Made by a program: the position numbers and the translations under genes. A stretch of DNA of 64,000 nucleotides, taken from the NCBI GenBank assembly GCA_024346935.1, contig AP024878.1:434001-498000 (forward strand), given 5' to 3'. Position 1 is the stretch's first letter; every line of letters begins with the position of its first letter. The stretch comes from Vibrio inusitatus (lineage in GTDB: Bacteria > Pseudomonadota > Gammaproteobacteria > Enterobacterales > Vibrionaceae). Under the pieces are notes generated by a model. It saw only the letters and a program-made list of their open reading frames with translations. It was not told where the DNA came from and did no database searches. Shown in pieces: positions 8,952 through 23,002 of the stretch.

Positions 8952-11707
8952 CTCTGTAGGTACAAGCGAGCTGTTGTTTGTACCTTTTCCATTTCATCTT
9001 GAAGCTCTAACAACTCCGGCTCAATATCCTCAATTGTTTCTCCTGAACGCAACATCTGTTCGAGTAGAGCACATGCCTTCTTGAGTTTAGGGACACCACA
9101 ATAGCTACTGCTACCATGCAGTTTATGAATGTGGTGGATTAGATCTTCTCGTGAGCCTAACTGCTCATCAATCGCTTGCTCCACAATCTCATTCACTTCT
9201 GGAATATAGTCCACGAGCATTTGCAACATCTCTTTGGCTAAATCTTCTTTGTTCGCCGATTGCGCTAGAGCCGCACGCCAGTCAATTATAACGTCACTAC
9301 TTGGCGCAGATTCAACTTCTGTTGCTGAGACTGCTACTGGCTCATCAATGGGGTTTCCGCCCCAATGGTTGAGTACCTTGAGCAGAACTCTTTCTTCAAT
9401 GGGTTTAGTCAGATAGTCATCCATTCCTGCTTGCAGCAACCTATCCCGTTCGCCACTCATCGCATGAGCCGTAACGGCAATGATTGGTGTGTCTTTATTG
9501 GTTGTCGTTTGCTTAATTGCTCGACAAGCAGAGACACCGTCCATCCCCAGCATCTGAATATCCATTAAGATCAAATCAAAATGAGTACGTGTGGCTTCGT
9601 CGACCGCGCTCTGACCATTGGAACAGGTCACTACGGACTCGACATGCTCATCAAGCAAGGCGCTGATGAGTTTGAGGTTAGCGGGATTATCGTCCACTGC
9701 CATGACTTTAAGTGACAGCTTCTCAAGCAATAATGGCTCAGGTTTTTCGTAGATAGGTGCATTACTATCTTGACCGCGTAGCATAGCCTGCATGATCTTG
9801 GTGCGAGTCAGAGGCTTGATAATACAGTTGACAGCATGCTGAGCCATCAAGGTTTCAGATAGGGCTAACTGATTACTTGGCAGCCCAATAATGACACTCG
9901 GACAGACTGCCTTGGCTTGGTAAATAAACTCGACCAGTTCTGCTTCTCCCATGATCTCATTAACCGGAACGTTATAGATAATATAATCATGAGGAGTAAT
10001 AGATTCAGGGATTGCAGAGCGATATTGAGTAACAATATTTTCTTGAGTTAACAGTTGTTGTAATACATTGGCAGCTTGAAGGTTCTGCTCAATCAGTAGT
10101 ACTTCTTTTCCTCGAAGATCCGTAAGGTCGATCTGTTCTAGTGGCAAGTCGGTAGTATTAAGACGAATAGTGAACCAGAACGTCGAGCCTTGATGAAGAC
10201 GACTCGTCAGACTGATTTCCCCGCCCATTTGGCGAACCAGTTTCTGGGTAATCACAAGACCAAGACCCGTGCCGCCGTAGCGCCTAGATATACTGGCGTC
10301 CGCTTGGCTAAATGCTTGGAATAACTGAGCTTGCTGACGCTCAGAGATACCAATGCCGGTATCTTTCACCATAAACTGAATTTCAACTTGATCTTCTTTT
10401 TGCGTGCGAAGCTCAATGCTGACATCAATGTTGCCGCGCTCGGTAAACTTAACCGCATTACCCACTAGGTTGGTGAGTACTTGCTGGATACGTAAAGAAT
10501 CCCCCACAACCCCTGCGGGGATCTTAGGGTCCACTTTTAAGGTCAACTCTAAGCCTTTTTCATGGGCGCTTGGGGCTTGCAAATTGACGACTTCTTCCAA
10601 TGATTCTTGGAAATCAAATGGGATATTTTCTAGAAGCAGCTTACCAGCCTCAAGCTTCGAGAAATCCAGAATATCATTGATAATGCTAAGCAGATTGTTA
10701 GCTGAACGTTCGATAGTTAATAGGTAATCAGTTTGGCTATGAGACAAGTTGGTTTTGAGCATTTGACGTGTAAAGCCTATTACCCCATTGAGCGGTGTCC
10801 TCAACTCGTGTGACATATTGGCTAAGAACTCAGACTTAACTCGCGCAGCTTCTTGCGCACGTTTCTTAGCGATATCCAGCTCAACATTTTGGATCTCAAG
10901 CTGTTCTAAGGTTTCACGAAGATCCGATGTGGCTTGGTCAATACTGTGTTGCATCTCTATGTGGTACTCAGAGAGCGACATTGCCATGGCATTGATACCG
11001 TTTTTCAGTGAGTTGAGCTCACCATGCATTTTGCCTTCAATACGAACGTCTAATTGTCCGCGACGAATACGGTCCACACTATTTTTAAGATGGGTAATCG
11101 GCGCAGTAATATCTTGCATCAATCGATAGGCGAAAAAAGCAGATAACCCCACTCCAAGGAACATCACTACCAGTGCTACTACGATCTCTTGGTACTGTTG
11201 AAGTCTCAAGCTAGAAAGATCGAGCTCTATGGCTATGTAGCCAAGCACTTGATTGCTTTCTTTGGAGTCAGCCTGAGGCGCGACAAATTGAGCTTCAGCA
11301 ATAACAGGGGTTCTGATAATAAGCTTGGTATCAATTAACTGAACGGTGCTGTGCAATGGAATAGGCTCTGATTGAGGAAACATCAGGCTTTGGAAATTAG
11401 GATGAAAGTTTGAGGTAACAAATAGTTCGTGATTGGCATCGAATACTGCGATACTTCGCACCACATCTGAGCGCTTACGATGACTATAGCTAATCAGTTT
11501 TCTCACAGCTTCGCGATTTTGTTGTAACATAGCGAATTCACTCGCGATCGCTAGTGGCTCCACAATGTTGGTTCCAGCAGTGATCAATTGCGCTTCAAGG
11601 TCGTTATATCGATTTGAAGTAAAGAACACGCTCAGCAACATCCCAACGATGAGTGTTGGGGCGAGAGTCAATGTTATTACGCGTGCGCGAAGTCCGTATC
11701 TTGTCAT
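8948..11707 (-). CDS. barA: Hybrid sensor histidine kinase BarA/VarS
   Basis: Tripartite sensor kinase of the BarA-UvrY (VarS-VarA in Vibrio) system, which drives Csr small RNAs that titrate CsrA. Order of parts: membrane segment 1 (about 10-30), periplasmic sensor (to about 172), membrane segment 2 (about 174-196), HAMP, dimerisation domain with phospho-acceptor His300 ([11 protein letters not shown]), ATPase domain with N box [11 protein letters not shown] and DTGIGIS/GGTGLGL boxes, a degenerate receiver, a true receiver with Asp716 (LILMDIQM) and Lys768, and an Hpt domain with His861 (HKLHGSS). At 919 aa it matches E. coli BarA in length and throughout. csrA lies about 23 kb away. Confidence 0.97.
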   Translation of the reverse strand: MTRYGLRARVITLTLAPTLIVGMLLSVFFTSNRYNDLEAQLITAGTNIVEPLAIASEFAMLQQNREAVRKLISYSHRKRSDVVRSIAVFDANHELFVTSNFHPNFQSLMFPQSEPIPLHSTVQLIDTKLIIRTPVIAEAQFVAPQADSKESNQVLGYIAIELDLSSLRLQQYQEIVVALVVMFLGVGLSAFFAYRLMQDITAPITHLKNSVDRIRRGQLDVRIEGKMHGELNSLKNGINAMAMSLSEYHIEMQHSIDQATSDLRETLEQLEIQNVELDIAKKRAQEAARVKSEFLANMSHELRTPLNGVIGFTRQMLKTNLSHSQTDYLLTIERSANNLLSIINDILDFSKLEAGKLLLENIPFDFQESLEEVVNLQAPSAHEKGLELTLKVDPKIPAGVVGDSLRIQQVLTNLVGNAVKFTERGNIDVSIELRTQKEDQVEIQFMVKDTGIGISERQQAQLFQAFSQADASISRRYGGTGLGLVITQKLVRQMGGEISLTSRLHQGSTFWFTIRLNTTDLPLEQIDLTDLRGKEVLLIEQNLQAANVLQQLLTQENIVTQYRSAIPESITPHDYIIYNVPVNEIMGEAELVEFIYQAKAVCPSVIIGLPSNQLALSETLMAQHAVNCIIKPLTRTKIMQAMLRGQDSNAPIYEKPEPLLLEKLSLKVMAVDDNPANLKLISALLDEHVESVVTCSNGQSAVDEATRTHFDLILMDIQMLGMDGVSACRAIKQTTTNKDTPIIAVTAHAMSGERDRLLQAGMDDYLTKPIEERVLLKVLNHWGGNPIDEPVAVSATEVESAPSSDVIIDWRAALAQSANKEDLAKEMLQMLVDYIPEVNEIVEQAIDEQLGSREDLIHHIHKLHGSSSYCGVPKLKKACALLEQMLRSGETIEDIEPELLELQDEMEKVQTTARLYLQS

Positions 11708-11882
11708 GTTTTATTAATGTGCCGGATGTGAAAAAATAAGCCTTCAAAGGCTTTTGAGTTTCCTAAACTTGAACCTAAGTCTAAATCATTGAAATTAAAA
11801 TTGCTTCCCAAGAACTCTGTCAGACTGAAAACTCAGTCAAAAGCTTGATGCATGACCGTTAAAATTTACTAGGCACACCTCT

Positions 11883-13196
11883 ATGGCTAACTTTTATAAA
11901 CCGCAAAAAAATAACAACCGTACGCAAAAGCACTTGAGTCTGACTATCGAGAAGTACGATTTTCAGGGAGCAGGGATGGCATACACCCAAGGAAAGCCTG
12001 TATTTGTTTCTGGCGCCTTGGTCGGTGAAAAGGTGGTATGTCAGCCTGTGGAAAGCAAAGCAAAGTTCATAAAGGCCAAATTAATTAAAGTATTAAAGGC
12101 CAGTGATGAGCGTGTTACTGCATTTTGTCCTCACTTTCAGCAATGTGGAGGTTGTACCTTGCAACATATGCCTTATGAGCAGCAGTTAGAGGTGAAGCAA
12201 CAAGCTTTTGCAAAGGTAATGTCCAAGGTCGCACCACAACAAGAACTCGAAGCACCGATAGTGGGTAATAGCCGCAGCTATCGTCGTAGAGCTCGCATCA
12301 GTCTGCTATGGGATACTAAAAAGAATAAATTACACTTTGGCTTTAGAGAAGGTCAGAGCAAAAATATAGTCACCGTTAATCAGTGCCCTGTTCTAGCTGA
12401 TTCGCTTGCGAGCTTGTTTCCAGAAATGAAGGCTTTGCTAGAAGGGGTATCTCAACCTAAGATTCTCGGTCATCTGGAACTGGTTGAAGCCGACAATACC
12501 AACGTTATATTACTTCGCACTAGTGCTGAATTAAGATCTAAAGACAGCAAGGCAGTTCTCGACTTTGCACAGAAGAATAATTTCACTTTGTATCTTCATG
12601 AAGGACAAAGTAAGCCGAGAAAATTGTGTGGCGAATCACCAAAGTGTGATGAGACTGGCTTTGAATTGGATTTTTTGCCTACTGACTTTATTCAGGTCAA
12701 TCGCTCAGTGAATCACCAAATGGTGTCTCAAGCTATCGAGTGGCTTGATGTTCGTGAGAATGAAAGAGTGTTAGATCTGTTTTGTGGGATTGGCAACTTT
12801 ACTTTTCCCCTCAGTGCTAAGGCAAAAGCAGTTGTTGGTATTGAAGGAGTCGAGGAGATGGTCTCAAGAGCGAATGATAATGCTCAAACGTTAGGCGTAG
12901 ATATTGCTAAATTCCATCAGGCCAACCTTGCTGAACTTACTGGAAAGGAGAGTTGGGCAAGCGAGCGTTTTGATAAAATCCTTTTAGATCCTGCCCGGGC
13001 TGGTGCGGCAGGTGTAGTAGAAAAGCTCTCTTCATTTGGTGCTTCGCGCATCGTGTATGTATCTTGTAACCCATCGACTCTAGCCCGTGATAGTGAATCA
13101 TTACTTGAACAAGGCTACAAGGTAATAAAAATGAGAATTTTGGATATGTTTCCTCACACTGGGCATCTGGAATCGATGGTGTTATTTGAGAAATAA
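11883..13196 (+). CDS. rlmD: 23S rRNA m5U1939 methyltransferase RlmD
   Basis: SAM-dependent methyltransferase (formerly RumA) that makes 5-methyluridine at 23S rRNA position 1939. It has an N-terminal TRAM domain, a 4Fe-4S cluster motif CPHFQQCGGC with a later fourth cysteine (NQCPVL), the SAM motif DLFCGIGNFTFPL, and the catalytic-cysteine motif VYVSCNPSTLARD. Length 437 aa is normal. The 175-base gap to divergent barA must hold both promoters. The barA-rlmD-relA order is conserved in enterics and vibrios. Confidence 0.96.
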   Translation: MANFYKPQKNNNRTQKHLSLTIEKYDFQGAGMAYTQGKPVFVSGALVGEKVVCQPVESKAKFIKAKLIKVLKASDERVTAFCPHFQQCGGCTLQHMPYEQQLEVKQQAFAKVMSKVAPQQELEAPIVGNSRSYRRRARISLLWDTKKNKLHFGFREGQSKNIVTVNQCPVLADSLASLFPEMKALLEGVSQPKILGHLELVEADNTNVILLRTSAELRSKDSKAVLDFAQKNNFTLYLHEGQSKPRKLCGESPKCDETGFELDFLPTDFIQVNRSVNHQMVSQAIEWLDVRENERVLDLFCGIGNFTFPLSAKAKAVVGIEGVEEMVSRANDNAQTLGVDIAKFHQANLAELTGKESWASERFDKILLDPARAGAAGVVEKLSSFGASRIVYVSCNPSTLARDSESLLEQGYKVIKMRILDMFPHTGHLESMVLFEK

Positions 13197-13295
13197 CGCA
13201 AATTTCCAAATTTTGTTAAACAGCTGAATCGCCCTAAGGGTATACTGTTGCAAGAAATGTACGAGAGTAAAATCATAGTTATTTAGGGAAGAAAT

Positions 13296-15518
13296 ATGGT
13301 TGCGGTACGTAGTGCGCACATAAAAAAGGATGAAGAGTTTAACCTTGATGGCTGGATAGACAGCCTAAAGCAAGGGCAAAAAACCGAGAACAAGCTGCGC
13401 AAGCTGTACATCGATTGTGAAGAAATGCTAGCAAGTCATGAGCAAAAGGAATTGTTGCTGTGGCGTGGGCGTGAAATGATCGAAATATTGATCACTCTAT
13501 CTATGGATAGGGCGACACTGCTTGCCGCTCAGCTATTCCCAGTAGTATCCAGTGGTTTATTTGATACTGAAGAGCTCAAAGAACGCTACGGCCAAGAGAT
13601 CATGAAATTGATCGAAGGTGTTGAAGAGATGGCCGCCATCGGTCAACTAAACGCCTCTTTGGAGAGCAGTAGCGCTTCTTCTCAGGTCGATAATGTTCGG
13701 CGCATGTTGTTGGCTATGGTGGATGATTTCCGTTGTGTCATTATCAAGCTTGCCGAGCGTATTTGTAATCTACGTGAAGTAAAAAATGCTCCAGATGAAG
13801 TACGCCACGCTGTTGCTAAAGAATGTGCCAATATTTATGCCCCTCTCGCCAATCGTCTAGGTATTGGTCAGCTGAAATGGGAAATTGAAGACTACGCTTT
13901 CCGTTATCAAAACCCGACCACCTATAAAAAAATTGCTAAGCAACTGGCCGAGCGACGCATAGATCGTGAGCACTATATCAAAGACTTTGTTGATGATCTC
14001 GAATCAGAAATGAAGCTTACTCATATCAATGCAGAGGTGAGCGGTCGCCCTAAACACATCTTTAGTATCTGGCGTAAGATGCAGAAGAAACAGCTTGCCT
14101 TTGATGAGCTTTTTGATGTGCGAGCAGTGCGAATTATTGCTGACCAACTTCAAGATTGCTACGGTGCTCTTGGCATCGTACACACCAAATATAAACACCT
14201 TCCTAGTGAATTCGATGACTATGTCGCGAATCCTAAACCTAATGGTTATCAATCTATCCATACTGTTGTGCTTGGACCTGAAGGGAAAACCATAGAAATT
14301 CAGATTCGTACTAAGCAAATGCATGAAGACTCAGAGCTTGGTGTAGCAGCACACTGGAAATACAAAGAGGGTAGCTCAGGTGGACGCAGTGGCTATGATG
14401 AAAAAATCACGTGGCTACGCAAACTACTGGATTGGCAAGAAGAGATGTCAGACTCTGGCGAGATGCTGGACGAACTGCGCTCTCAAGTATTTGATGACCG
14501 TGTTTACGCCTTTACCCCTCGTGGCGATGTAGTCGATTTGCCAATGGGGGCAACGCCTCTCGATTTTGCTTACCACATTCACTCAGAGGTAGGGCATCGA
14601 TGTATTGGAGCTAAGGTTGCAGGAAGGATTGTTCCGTTTACCCATAAATTAGAGATGGGTGATCAGGTCGAGATCATCACTCAAAAAGAGCCGAATCCAT
14701 CTCGAGACTGGCTAAATCCATCTTTAGGCTTTGTTCACTCAAGCCGTGCTCGCGCCAAGATAAATGCTTGGTTTAGAAAGCAGAGTAGAGAGAAAAACAT
14801 CGATGCAGGTAAGGATATTCTAGAAGTTGAGCTGAATAAGATTGGCGCGAATTTGAAAGATGCCGATCTTTACGCTTTAAAACGCTTCAACGTAAACTCA
14901 GCCGATGAGCTGTATGCGGGTATTGGCAGTGGTGATTTGCGCATTAACCAAGTGGTTAATCACATTAATGCCCTCGTGAATAAGCCAACAGCAGAAGAGG
15001 AAGACAAGCAAGCGCTTGAGAAACTGAAGAGTGTAGACTCGACAGCTCCGCTTGAAAGTAAGCCACATAAAGACGCGGTTGTAGTTGAGGGTGTTGATAA
15101 TCTTATGATCCATTTGGCGCGTTGTTGCCAGCCTATACCGGGAGACAGAATCAGTGGCTACATTACACAAGGGCGAGGTATTTCAGTGCATCGCAGTGAC
15201 TGTGACCAGCTTAACGAGCTAAGGCATCATGCTCCAGAGCGAATCATAGATACGGTATGGGGCAGTGGTTTTGTCGGTTCGTTTATTCTGACCTTGAGGG
15301 TTGAGGCATTAGAGCGTACAGGTCTGTTAAAGGATATCACCACCTTGATTACGAACGAAAAACTTAAGGTAGCAAGTATGCGTTCACGGACTGACCATAA
15401 GCGCCAAATGTCGATTATGGATTTAGATGTTCAAGTGAACAGTGTCGAAATCAGTTCTCGAGTTCAATCTCGAATAGAACAGATCAAAGACGTTATCTCA
15501 GTCAAACGTCTTGGTTAA
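13296..15518 (+). CDS. relA: (p)ppGpp synthetase RelA
   Basis: Ribosome-associated GTP/GDP pyrophosphokinase that makes (p)ppGpp when uncharged tRNA enters the A site. Domain order: an inactive HD-like domain (about 40-190), the synthetase domain with FDVRAVRIIADQLQDCYGAL and NPKPNGYQSIHTVV, the TGS domain (VYAFTPRGDVVDLPMGATPL), a zinc-finger-like CCQPIPGD region, and a C-terminal ACT domain. Length 740 aa matches E. coli (744). The hydrolase HD pair is not seen, which argues for RelA over SpoT. A terminator follows. Confidence 0.96.
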   Translation: MVAVRSAHIKKDEEFNLDGWIDSLKQGQKTENKLRKLYIDCEEMLASHEQKELLLWRGREMIEILITLSMDRATLLAAQLFPVVSSGLFDTEELKERYGQEIMKLIEGVEEMAAIGQLNASLESSSASSQVDNVRRMLLAMVDDFRCVIIKLAERICNLREVKNAPDEVRHAVAKECANIYAPLANRLGIGQLKWEIEDYAFRYQNPTTYKKIAKQLAERRIDREHYIKDFVDDLESEMKLTHINAEVSGRPKHIFSIWRKMQKKQLAFDELFDVRAVRIIADQLQDCYGALGIVHTKYKHLPSEFDDYVANPKPNGYQSIHTVVLGPEGKTIEIQIRTKQMHEDSELGVAAHWKYKEGSSGGRSGYDEKITWLRKLLDWQEEMSDSGEMLDELRSQVFDDRVYAFTPRGDVVDLPMGATPLDFAYHIHSEVGHRCIGAKVAGRIVPFTHKLEMGDQVEIITQKEPNPSRDWLNPSLGFVHSSRARAKINAWFRKQSREKNIDAGKDILEVELNKIGANLKDADLYALKRFNVNSADELYAGIGSGDLRINQVVNHINALVNKPTAEEEDKQALEKLKSVDSTAPLESKPHKDAVVVEGVDNLMIHLARCCQPIPGDRISGYITQGRGISVHRSDCDQLNELRHHAPERIIDTVWGSGFVGSFILTLRVEALERTGLLKDITTLITNEKLKVASMRSRTDHKRQMSIMDLDVQVNSVEISSRVQSRIEQIKDVISVKRLG

Positions 15519-15528
15519 CCCGTCTAAT

Positions 15529-15555
15529 AAGCCCCTGAAAAGGGGCTTTATTTTT
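15529..15555 (+). terminator. Rho-independent terminator after relA
   Basis: AAGCCCCT, GAAA tetraloop, AGGGGCTT, then TATTTTT. It lies 11 bases after the relA stop and 21 bases before mazG. Confidence 0.88.
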
Positions 15556-15575
15556 GAATATGAATTGGAAATCTT

Positions 15576-16379
15576 ATGTCAGCTTCAAACTCTATCGAAC
15601 AATTGTTATCCATAATGGCTACGCTTCGAGATCCTGTTCAGGGCTGCCCGTGGGATAAAAAACAGAGCTTTGACACGATCGTTCCGCATACTATTGAAGA
15701 AACGTATGAGGTAGTGGACGCCATTCAAAATCAAGATTGGAATAACCTAAAAGAAGAGTTGGGTGACCTACTTTTTCAAGTCATTTTCTATTCTCAAATG
15801 GCAAAGGAACAAAAACTGTTTGATTTTGAAGATGTGCTAGAAGTACTTAATGAAAAACTTGTGCGTCGTCATCCGCATGTTTTTTCTGATGAGAAATTTG
15901 CCAGTGAACAAGAAATTAATGACAACTGGGAAGCGGAAAAAACGAAAGAGAAAGCTCGTTCAGGCAATGTTGAAAAAAGTATTCTAGACTCTGTACCTAA
16001 GTCTTTGCCTGCACTTAGTCGAGCCAATAAAATTCAAAAACGTTGTGCTCAGCATGGCTTTGATTGGGATACCATAGGACCGGTGGTAGACAAGGTACAT
16101 GAAGAGGTGCAAGAGGTTCTAGAGGAAGCTCTACAAGTCACTGTTGTACAAGAAAAAGTAGAGGATGAGTTGGGTGATCTTTTGTTCGCTACAGTGAACC
16201 TAGTTCGACACCTTAAATGCAACCCAGAAGTGGCGCTAGGCAAAGCAAATAATAAATTCGAAAGACGCTTCAGAGCTGTAGAAAAAAAGGTTCAAGAACA
16301 AGGTCGAAACTTAGACGATTGTGATCTAGAGTATCTTGATTCTTTGTGGGACTCAGTAAAGCAAGATGAAAGGGCGTAA
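15576..16379 (+). CDS. mazG: Nucleoside triphosphate pyrophosphohydrolase MazG
   Basis: Hydrolyses NTPs/dNTPs to monophosphates and pyrophosphate; in E. coli it is linked to nucleotide-pool cleaning and lowering ppGpp. Two tandem MazG helical domains are visible. The first has [20 protein letters not shown] and the EExxE-type metal site with [19 protein letters not shown]. The second has [11 protein letters not shown] and [19 protein letters not shown]. Length 267 aa is normal. It follows relA, as in related genomes, behind a terminator, so it may have its own promoter or depend on readthrough. Confidence 0.95.
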   Translation: MSASNSIEQLLSIMATLRDPVQGCPWDKKQSFDTIVPHTIEETYEVVDAIQNQDWNNLKEELGDLLFQVIFYSQMAKEQKLFDFEDVLEVLNEKLVRRHPHVFSDEKFASEQEINDNWEAEKTKEKARSGNVEKSILDSVPKSLPALSRANKIQKRCAQHGFDWDTIGPVVDKVHEEVQEVLEEALQVTVVQEKVEDELGDLLFATVNLVRHLKCNPEVALGKANNKFERRFRAVEKKVQEQGRNLDDCDLEYLDSLWDSVKQDERA

Positions 16380-16447
16380 AACTGGCTTTACAAGTTTGAA
16401 TTGATTTGAAGCAAAAAATAAAAAAAATGCCTGTGATAAGTTTCACG

Positions 16448-18172
<1,725 letters not shown>

Positions 18173-18181
18173 AGGAATGCA

Positions 18182-18211
18182 GGGGTGTTGAGCGGAGATG
18201 TACAGCACCCC
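18182..18211 (+). terminator. Terminator-like hairpin between pyrG and eno
   Basis: GGGGTGTTG and CAGCACCCC form a 9-bp stem with one G-T pair and a 12-base loop. The T-tract comes 14 bases later (from about 18224), so termination may be incomplete and eno may be partly cotranscribed with pyrG. Confidence 0.5.
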
Positions 18212-18221
18212 TTAAAATTGA

Positions 18222-19553
<1,332 letters not shown>

Positions 19554-19571
19554 TTATTAGCTGAGCCTGAA

Positions 19572-19599
19572 GCTTACAGCTTATAGCTGTCAGCTTTAA
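19572..19599 (+). repeat. Degenerate 7-bp-periodic array after eno
   Basis: Four consecutive heptamers, GCTTACA GCTTATA GCTGTCA GCTTTAA, lie between the eno stop and its terminator. They resemble diverged copies of the GCTGATA unit found in exact tandem at 25611 and 51475. Confidence 0.6.
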
Positions 19600-19604
19600 A
19601 ACAT

Positions 19605-19636
19605 AAACACCTCGCGTTCGCGGGGTGTTTTTTTTT
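19605..19636 (+). terminator. Rho-independent terminator after eno
   Basis: AAACACCTCGC, loop GTTC, GCGGGGTGTTT with one T-G pair, continuing into a run of Ts. A strong intrinsic terminator. Confidence 0.92.
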
Positions 19637-19769
19637 GTATTTTTCTCGTCATTAAGTTTGATGCGTGTCGTCTATTACGCGAATATGTTATAAATATTAA
19701 CTCACTAAGGTTAGCTTGGCTCTCGAGCTAAAAGGCCAGTAGGTCGGTTATTGGAGAAGGATTTTTTAC

Positions 19770-20045
19770 GTGCGTATTTTTTCCGTATTGCTGTTTAGTT
19801 TACTGGTAGTGATGCAAGCAAAGCTGTGGGCTGGCAAAAATGGTGTGAATGACTACCGCCAGGTTCAGGATGAAATTGCCATTCAAAGCTCAGTGAATTC
19901 GGAGTTACACAAGCGTAATGATGAAATGTTTGCGGAAATTGATGACCTAAGGCAAGGGCTTGATGCCATCGAAGAGCGAGCTCGCCATGAACTCGGAATG
20001 GTTAAAGAAGGAGAAACCTTCTACCGTATTATCGATTCGGACTAA
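19770..20045 (+). CDS. ftsB: Cell division protein FtsB
   Basis: Bitopic inner-membrane protein that forms a complex with FtsL and FtsQ and helps activate septal peptidoglycan synthesis. It has a short cytoplasmic N-terminus, one membrane segment (about residues 4-20, [17 protein letters not shown]), then a periplasmic coiled coil (about 28-75) rich in heptad Leu/Ile. The start is GTG at 19770, backed by GGAGAAGG at 19753-19760. Length 91 aa is typical. It heads the conserved ftsB-ispD-ispF-truD-surE-pcm-nlpD-rpoS run. Confidence 0.93.
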   Translation: MRIFSVLLFSLLVVMQAKLWAGKNGVNDYRQVQDEIAIQSSVNSELHKRNDEMFAEIDDLRQGLDAIEERARHELGMVKEGETFYRIIDSD

Positions 20046-20066
20046 TTTTTATAACCGGTTCCTAAC

Positions 20067-20762
20067 TTGAATAAATATATCGCTATTGTCCCTGCTGCCG
20101 GTGTTGGCAGTCGAATGCAGGCAGATCGACCGAAGCAGTATCTCATGCTGCATGGAAAAACTATCTTGGAGCATACGGTAGCAAAATTGCTATCGCATCC
20201 TGCAATTTCTGAGGTAGTGATTGCGGTTAGTGCAGAAGATGAATATTTCTCTGAAACTACTATCGCTAATCACCCATTAGTGACTCGTGTTGCTGGTGGA
20301 AAAGAGCGTTGTGATTCAGTATTGAATGCTCTCGATTATCTCAAACAACAAGGCTATCAAGACTGGGTTTTAGTGCATGATGCTGCCAGACCTAATGTCA
20401 GTCATGAGGATATTAGTGCTTTAATTGAGCAAGGGGGCAAACACCAAGTCGGCGCTATATTGGCGGCTAAGGTGCGGGATACCATGAAGCGTTCATCTCA
20501 GACCAAAGAGATTGAAAGTACGGTAGATCGCATTGACCTTTGGCATGCTTTAACACCTCAAATGTTTCGTTGCTGCTCTTTGCAACAAGCCTTGCAATCA
20601 GCTTTAAATAATCACTCTCAAGTGACGGACGAAGCCTCTTGTATGGAATTGATAGGGCTATCCCCTCTTCTTGTTGAAGGTCGTGCAGACAACCTTAAGA
20701 TAACCCAGCCAGAGGACTTAGCTTTGGCAGAATTCTATTTACGACCTACAACTCAGGAGTAA
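20067..20762 (+). CDS. ispD: 2-C-methyl-D-erythritol 4-phosphate cytidylyltransferase
   Basis: Third enzyme of the MEP isoprenoid pathway; joins CTP and MEP to give CDP-ME. The nucleotide-binding motif [17 protein letters not shown] is at residues 10-26. The family motif VHDAARPN and the C-terminal [16 protein letters not shown] are intact. Length 231 aa is normal. The start appears to be TTG at 20067 (TTG AAT AAA TAT); the upstream ribosome-binding site is poor, so expression may rely on coupling to ftsB. The ispF gene begins two bases after the stop. Confidence 0.95.
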   Translation: MNKYIAIVPAAGVGSRMQADRPKQYLMLHGKTILEHTVAKLLSHPAISEVVIAVSAEDEYFSETTIANHPLVTRVAGGKERCDSVLNALDYLKQQGYQDWVLVHDAARPNVSHEDISALIEQGGKHQVGAILAAKVRDTMKRSSQTKEIESTVDRIDLWHALTPQMFRCCSLQQALQSALNNHSQVTDEASCMELIGLSPLLVEGRADNLKITQPEDLALAEFYLRPTTQE

Positions 20763-20764
20763 TT

Positions 20765-21244
20765 ATGATCCGTATAGGGCATGGCTTTGATGTACATAAA
20801 TTTGGCGGTGAAGGTCCTGTTATCATAGGTGGCATTGCGGTTCCTTATGAGCAAGGTCTTATTGCCCACTCAGATGGTGACGTTGCTCTTCATGCTGTAT
20901 GCGACGCATTGCTTGGCGCTATTGCTGCAGGAGATATTGGCCATCACTTTCCTGATACCGATGACAAATGGAAAGGTGCAAATAGCCGTGAATTACTCAA
21001 GGATGTATACCGACGTGTGCAAGAGCTAGGGTATGTATTGGGTAATCTCGATGTGACTATCATGGCGCAAGCGCCTAAAATGGCACCCCATATTCAAAGT
21101 ATGCGAGAGGCTATAGCACAAGACCTGCAGACAGAGCTTAGCAACGTCAATGTAAAAGCGACAACAACAGAGCGTTTGGGCTTTACTGGACGCAAAGAAG
21201 GGATTGCGGTAGAAGCCGTAGTTCTGATTCAACATTCTAATTAG
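20765..21244 (+). CDS. ispF: 2-C-methyl-D-erythritol 2,4-cyclodiphosphate synthase
   Basis: Fifth enzyme of the MEP pathway; cyclises CDP-ME 2-phosphate to MEcPP with release of CMP. Zinc ligands are in [10 protein letters not shown] (Asp and His) and the later [10 protein letters not shown]; the substrate loop [11 protein letters not shown] is intact, as is the C-terminal [19 protein letters not shown]. Length 159 aa is standard. A ribosome-binding site (CAGGAG) lies inside the end of ispD, so the two are tightly linked. Confidence 0.97.
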   Translation: MIRIGHGFDVHKFGGEGPVIIGGIAVPYEQGLIAHSDGDVALHAVCDALLGAIAAGDIGHHFPDTDDKWKGANSRELLKDVYRRVQELGYVLGNLDVTIMAQAPKMAPHIQSMREAIAQDLQTELSNVNVKATTTERLGFTGRKEGIAVEAVVLIQHSN

Positions 21245-21260
21245 AGGCGCACTCCAGACT

Positions 21261-22244
21261 ATGAGTGACATATTGTCAAATCTTGCTTATCAGCACGGTA
21301 AACCAACTGCGAAAGCTAAACTTAAGGCTAAAGCCGAACATTTTGTAGTGAAAGAAGACCTAGGCTTTGAGTTATTAGGCGCCGGTGAGCATTTGATGTT
21401 ACGTGTTCGCAAAATTGGTGAGAACACCAGTTTTGTGGCAAATGAGTTAGCTAAATTCTGCGGCGTTAAGTCTAAAGACGTAAGTTGGGCTGGCTTGAAA
21501 GACCGCCATGCTGTTACTGAGCAGTGGTTAAGTGTGCACCTTCCAAAAGGCGATGATTTAGATTTTGCATTGTTTACAAAAATGCATCCAAGTATCGAGA
21601 TCCTAGAAGTTACCAGACATAACAAAAAACTTCGTCCTGGTGATTTAAAGGGCAACTTCTTCGAGCTTACCTTGAGCGAAGTAACGGATATAACTGAAGT
21701 TGAAGCACGTTTGCAAGCTATCTCTGAAGCTGGCGTGCCAAATTACTTTGGTGCACAGCGCTTTGGAAATAATGGTAACAACCTTGATGAAGCTCGCCGC
21801 TGGGGCCGGGAAAACGTTCGTACTCGAAACCAAAACAAGCGCAGCTTGTATCTCTCAACAGCACGCTCATGGATCTTTAATCAGATCGTCTCTGAACGTT
21901 TAAACAAAGAATGCTTTGACTCTACTATTGCAGGGGATGTGCTCTCTGAGCCATCGGGTGAAATTACGGCAGCTTTAGCTGGTGATAACGCTTTACCCAC
22001 CTCTGGTATAGCACTGGAAATAGAACAAGCCACAGTAGATGCAGAGCCTGATCTTATGGCTTTGATCCGAGGTAATCGCATGCGTCATGACCGCAGAACA
22101 ATCAAATTGCTGCCTGAGCAGCTTAGTTGGGAAAGCAGTGATGACCAAGTTGTGGTGAAATTCTGGCTAGACTCAGGGTGCTTCGCTACGTCTATCATGC
22201 GAGAGGTGATTGAAGAGATTCCTTTCGAACGTTCGTTTGATTAA
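21261..22244 (+). CDS. truD: tRNA pseudouridine(13) synthase TruD
   Basis: Makes pseudouridine at position 13 of tRNA-Glu and a few other tRNAs and mRNAs. The catalytic aspartate is in [12 protein letters not shown] (about residue 81); the [17 protein letters not shown] region and the TruD insertion domain are present. Length 327 aa, slightly short of E. coli's 349, is within family range. It sits in its usual place between ispF and surE, 14 bases before surE. Confidence 0.95.
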   Translation: MSDILSNLAYQHGKPTAKAKLKAKAEHFVVKEDLGFELLGAGEHLMLRVRKIGENTSFVANELAKFCGVKSKDVSWAGLKDRHAVTEQWLSVHLPKGDDLDFALFTKMHPSIEILEVTRHNKKLRPGDLKGNFFELTLSEVTDITEVEARLQAISEAGVPNYFGAQRFGNNGNNLDEARRWGRENVRTRNQNKRSLYLSTARSWIFNQIVSERLNKECFDSTIAGDVLSEPSGEITAALAGDNALPTSGIALEIEQATVDAEPDLMALIRGNRMRHDRRTIKLLPEQLSWESSDDQVVVKFWLDSGCFATSIMREVIEEIPFERSFD

Positions 22245-22258
22245 GAGTACCTGATTTA

Positions 22259-23002
22259 ATGAAGATTCTTTTAAGTAACGATGATGGCGTACATGCCGAA
22301 GGTATTCGTGTTCTTGCTGATGAGCTAAAACAGATTGCAGAAGTGATCATCGTAGCACCAGATAGAAACCGTAGTGGCGCATCAAATTCACTAACATTGG
22401 AAAATCCACTGAGAGTTAATGAGATCGCTCCTAATGTTCATTCAGTGCAGGGAACGCCAACTGATTGTGTGCATTTTGCTCTGAATGAACTAATGAAAGA
22501 TGACTATCCAGACTTAGTATTAAGTGGCATCAACCATGGTGCAAACCTTGGTGATGATGTGCTTTATTCTGGAACCGTTGCAGCTGCAATGGAAGGGCAT
22601 TTTCTCGGCGTGCAATCTATAGCATTGTCTCTGGTTGGAAACACACATTTTAATACTGCGGCTAAAATAGCGCGTCAGTTGGTGGAACAGCACCAACGTC
22701 AACCTATACCAACCAATAGACTTCTTAATGTGAATATTCCTGATGTTGCCTGGGAAGATCTCAGTGATATTGAGGTGACTCGCTTAGGTGCTAGGCATCA
22801 TGCAGAAAACATGATTAAACAGCTCGATCCAAGAGGGCAACAGATTTACTGGCTGGGTCCTCCGGGCAAAGAGCAGGATGCAGGGGTTGGCACTGACTTT
22901 CATGCGTTAGAGCAGAAAAAAGTCTCTATCACACCTCTACAGGTAGACCTGACCGCACATGAGTCACTGCCGAGTATGAATAAGTGGTTGAAAGGATCAT
23001 AG
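22259..23002 (+). CDS. surE: 5'/3'-nucleotidase SurE
   Basis: Metal-dependent phosphatase acting on nucleoside 5'- and 3'-monophosphates and short polyphosphates, linked to stationary-phase survival. The metal site motif [13 protein letters not shown] is at the N-terminus; [14 protein letters not shown] and [20 protein letters not shown] are intact. Length 247 aa is normal. The stop is followed immediately by the pcm start, so the two survival genes are cotranscribed. Confidence 0.97.
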   Translation: MKILLSNDDGVHAEGIRVLADELKQIAEVIIVAPDRNRSGASNSLTLENPLRVNEIAPNVHSVQGTPTDCVHFALNELMKDDYPDLVLSGINHGANLGDDVLYSGTVAAAMEGHFLGVQSIALSLVGNTHFNTAAKIARQLVEQHQRQPIPTNRLLNVNIPDVAWEDLSDIEVTRLGARHHAENMIKQLDPRGQQIYWLGPPGKEQDAGVGTDFHALEQKKVSITPLQVDLTAHESLPSMNKWLKGS

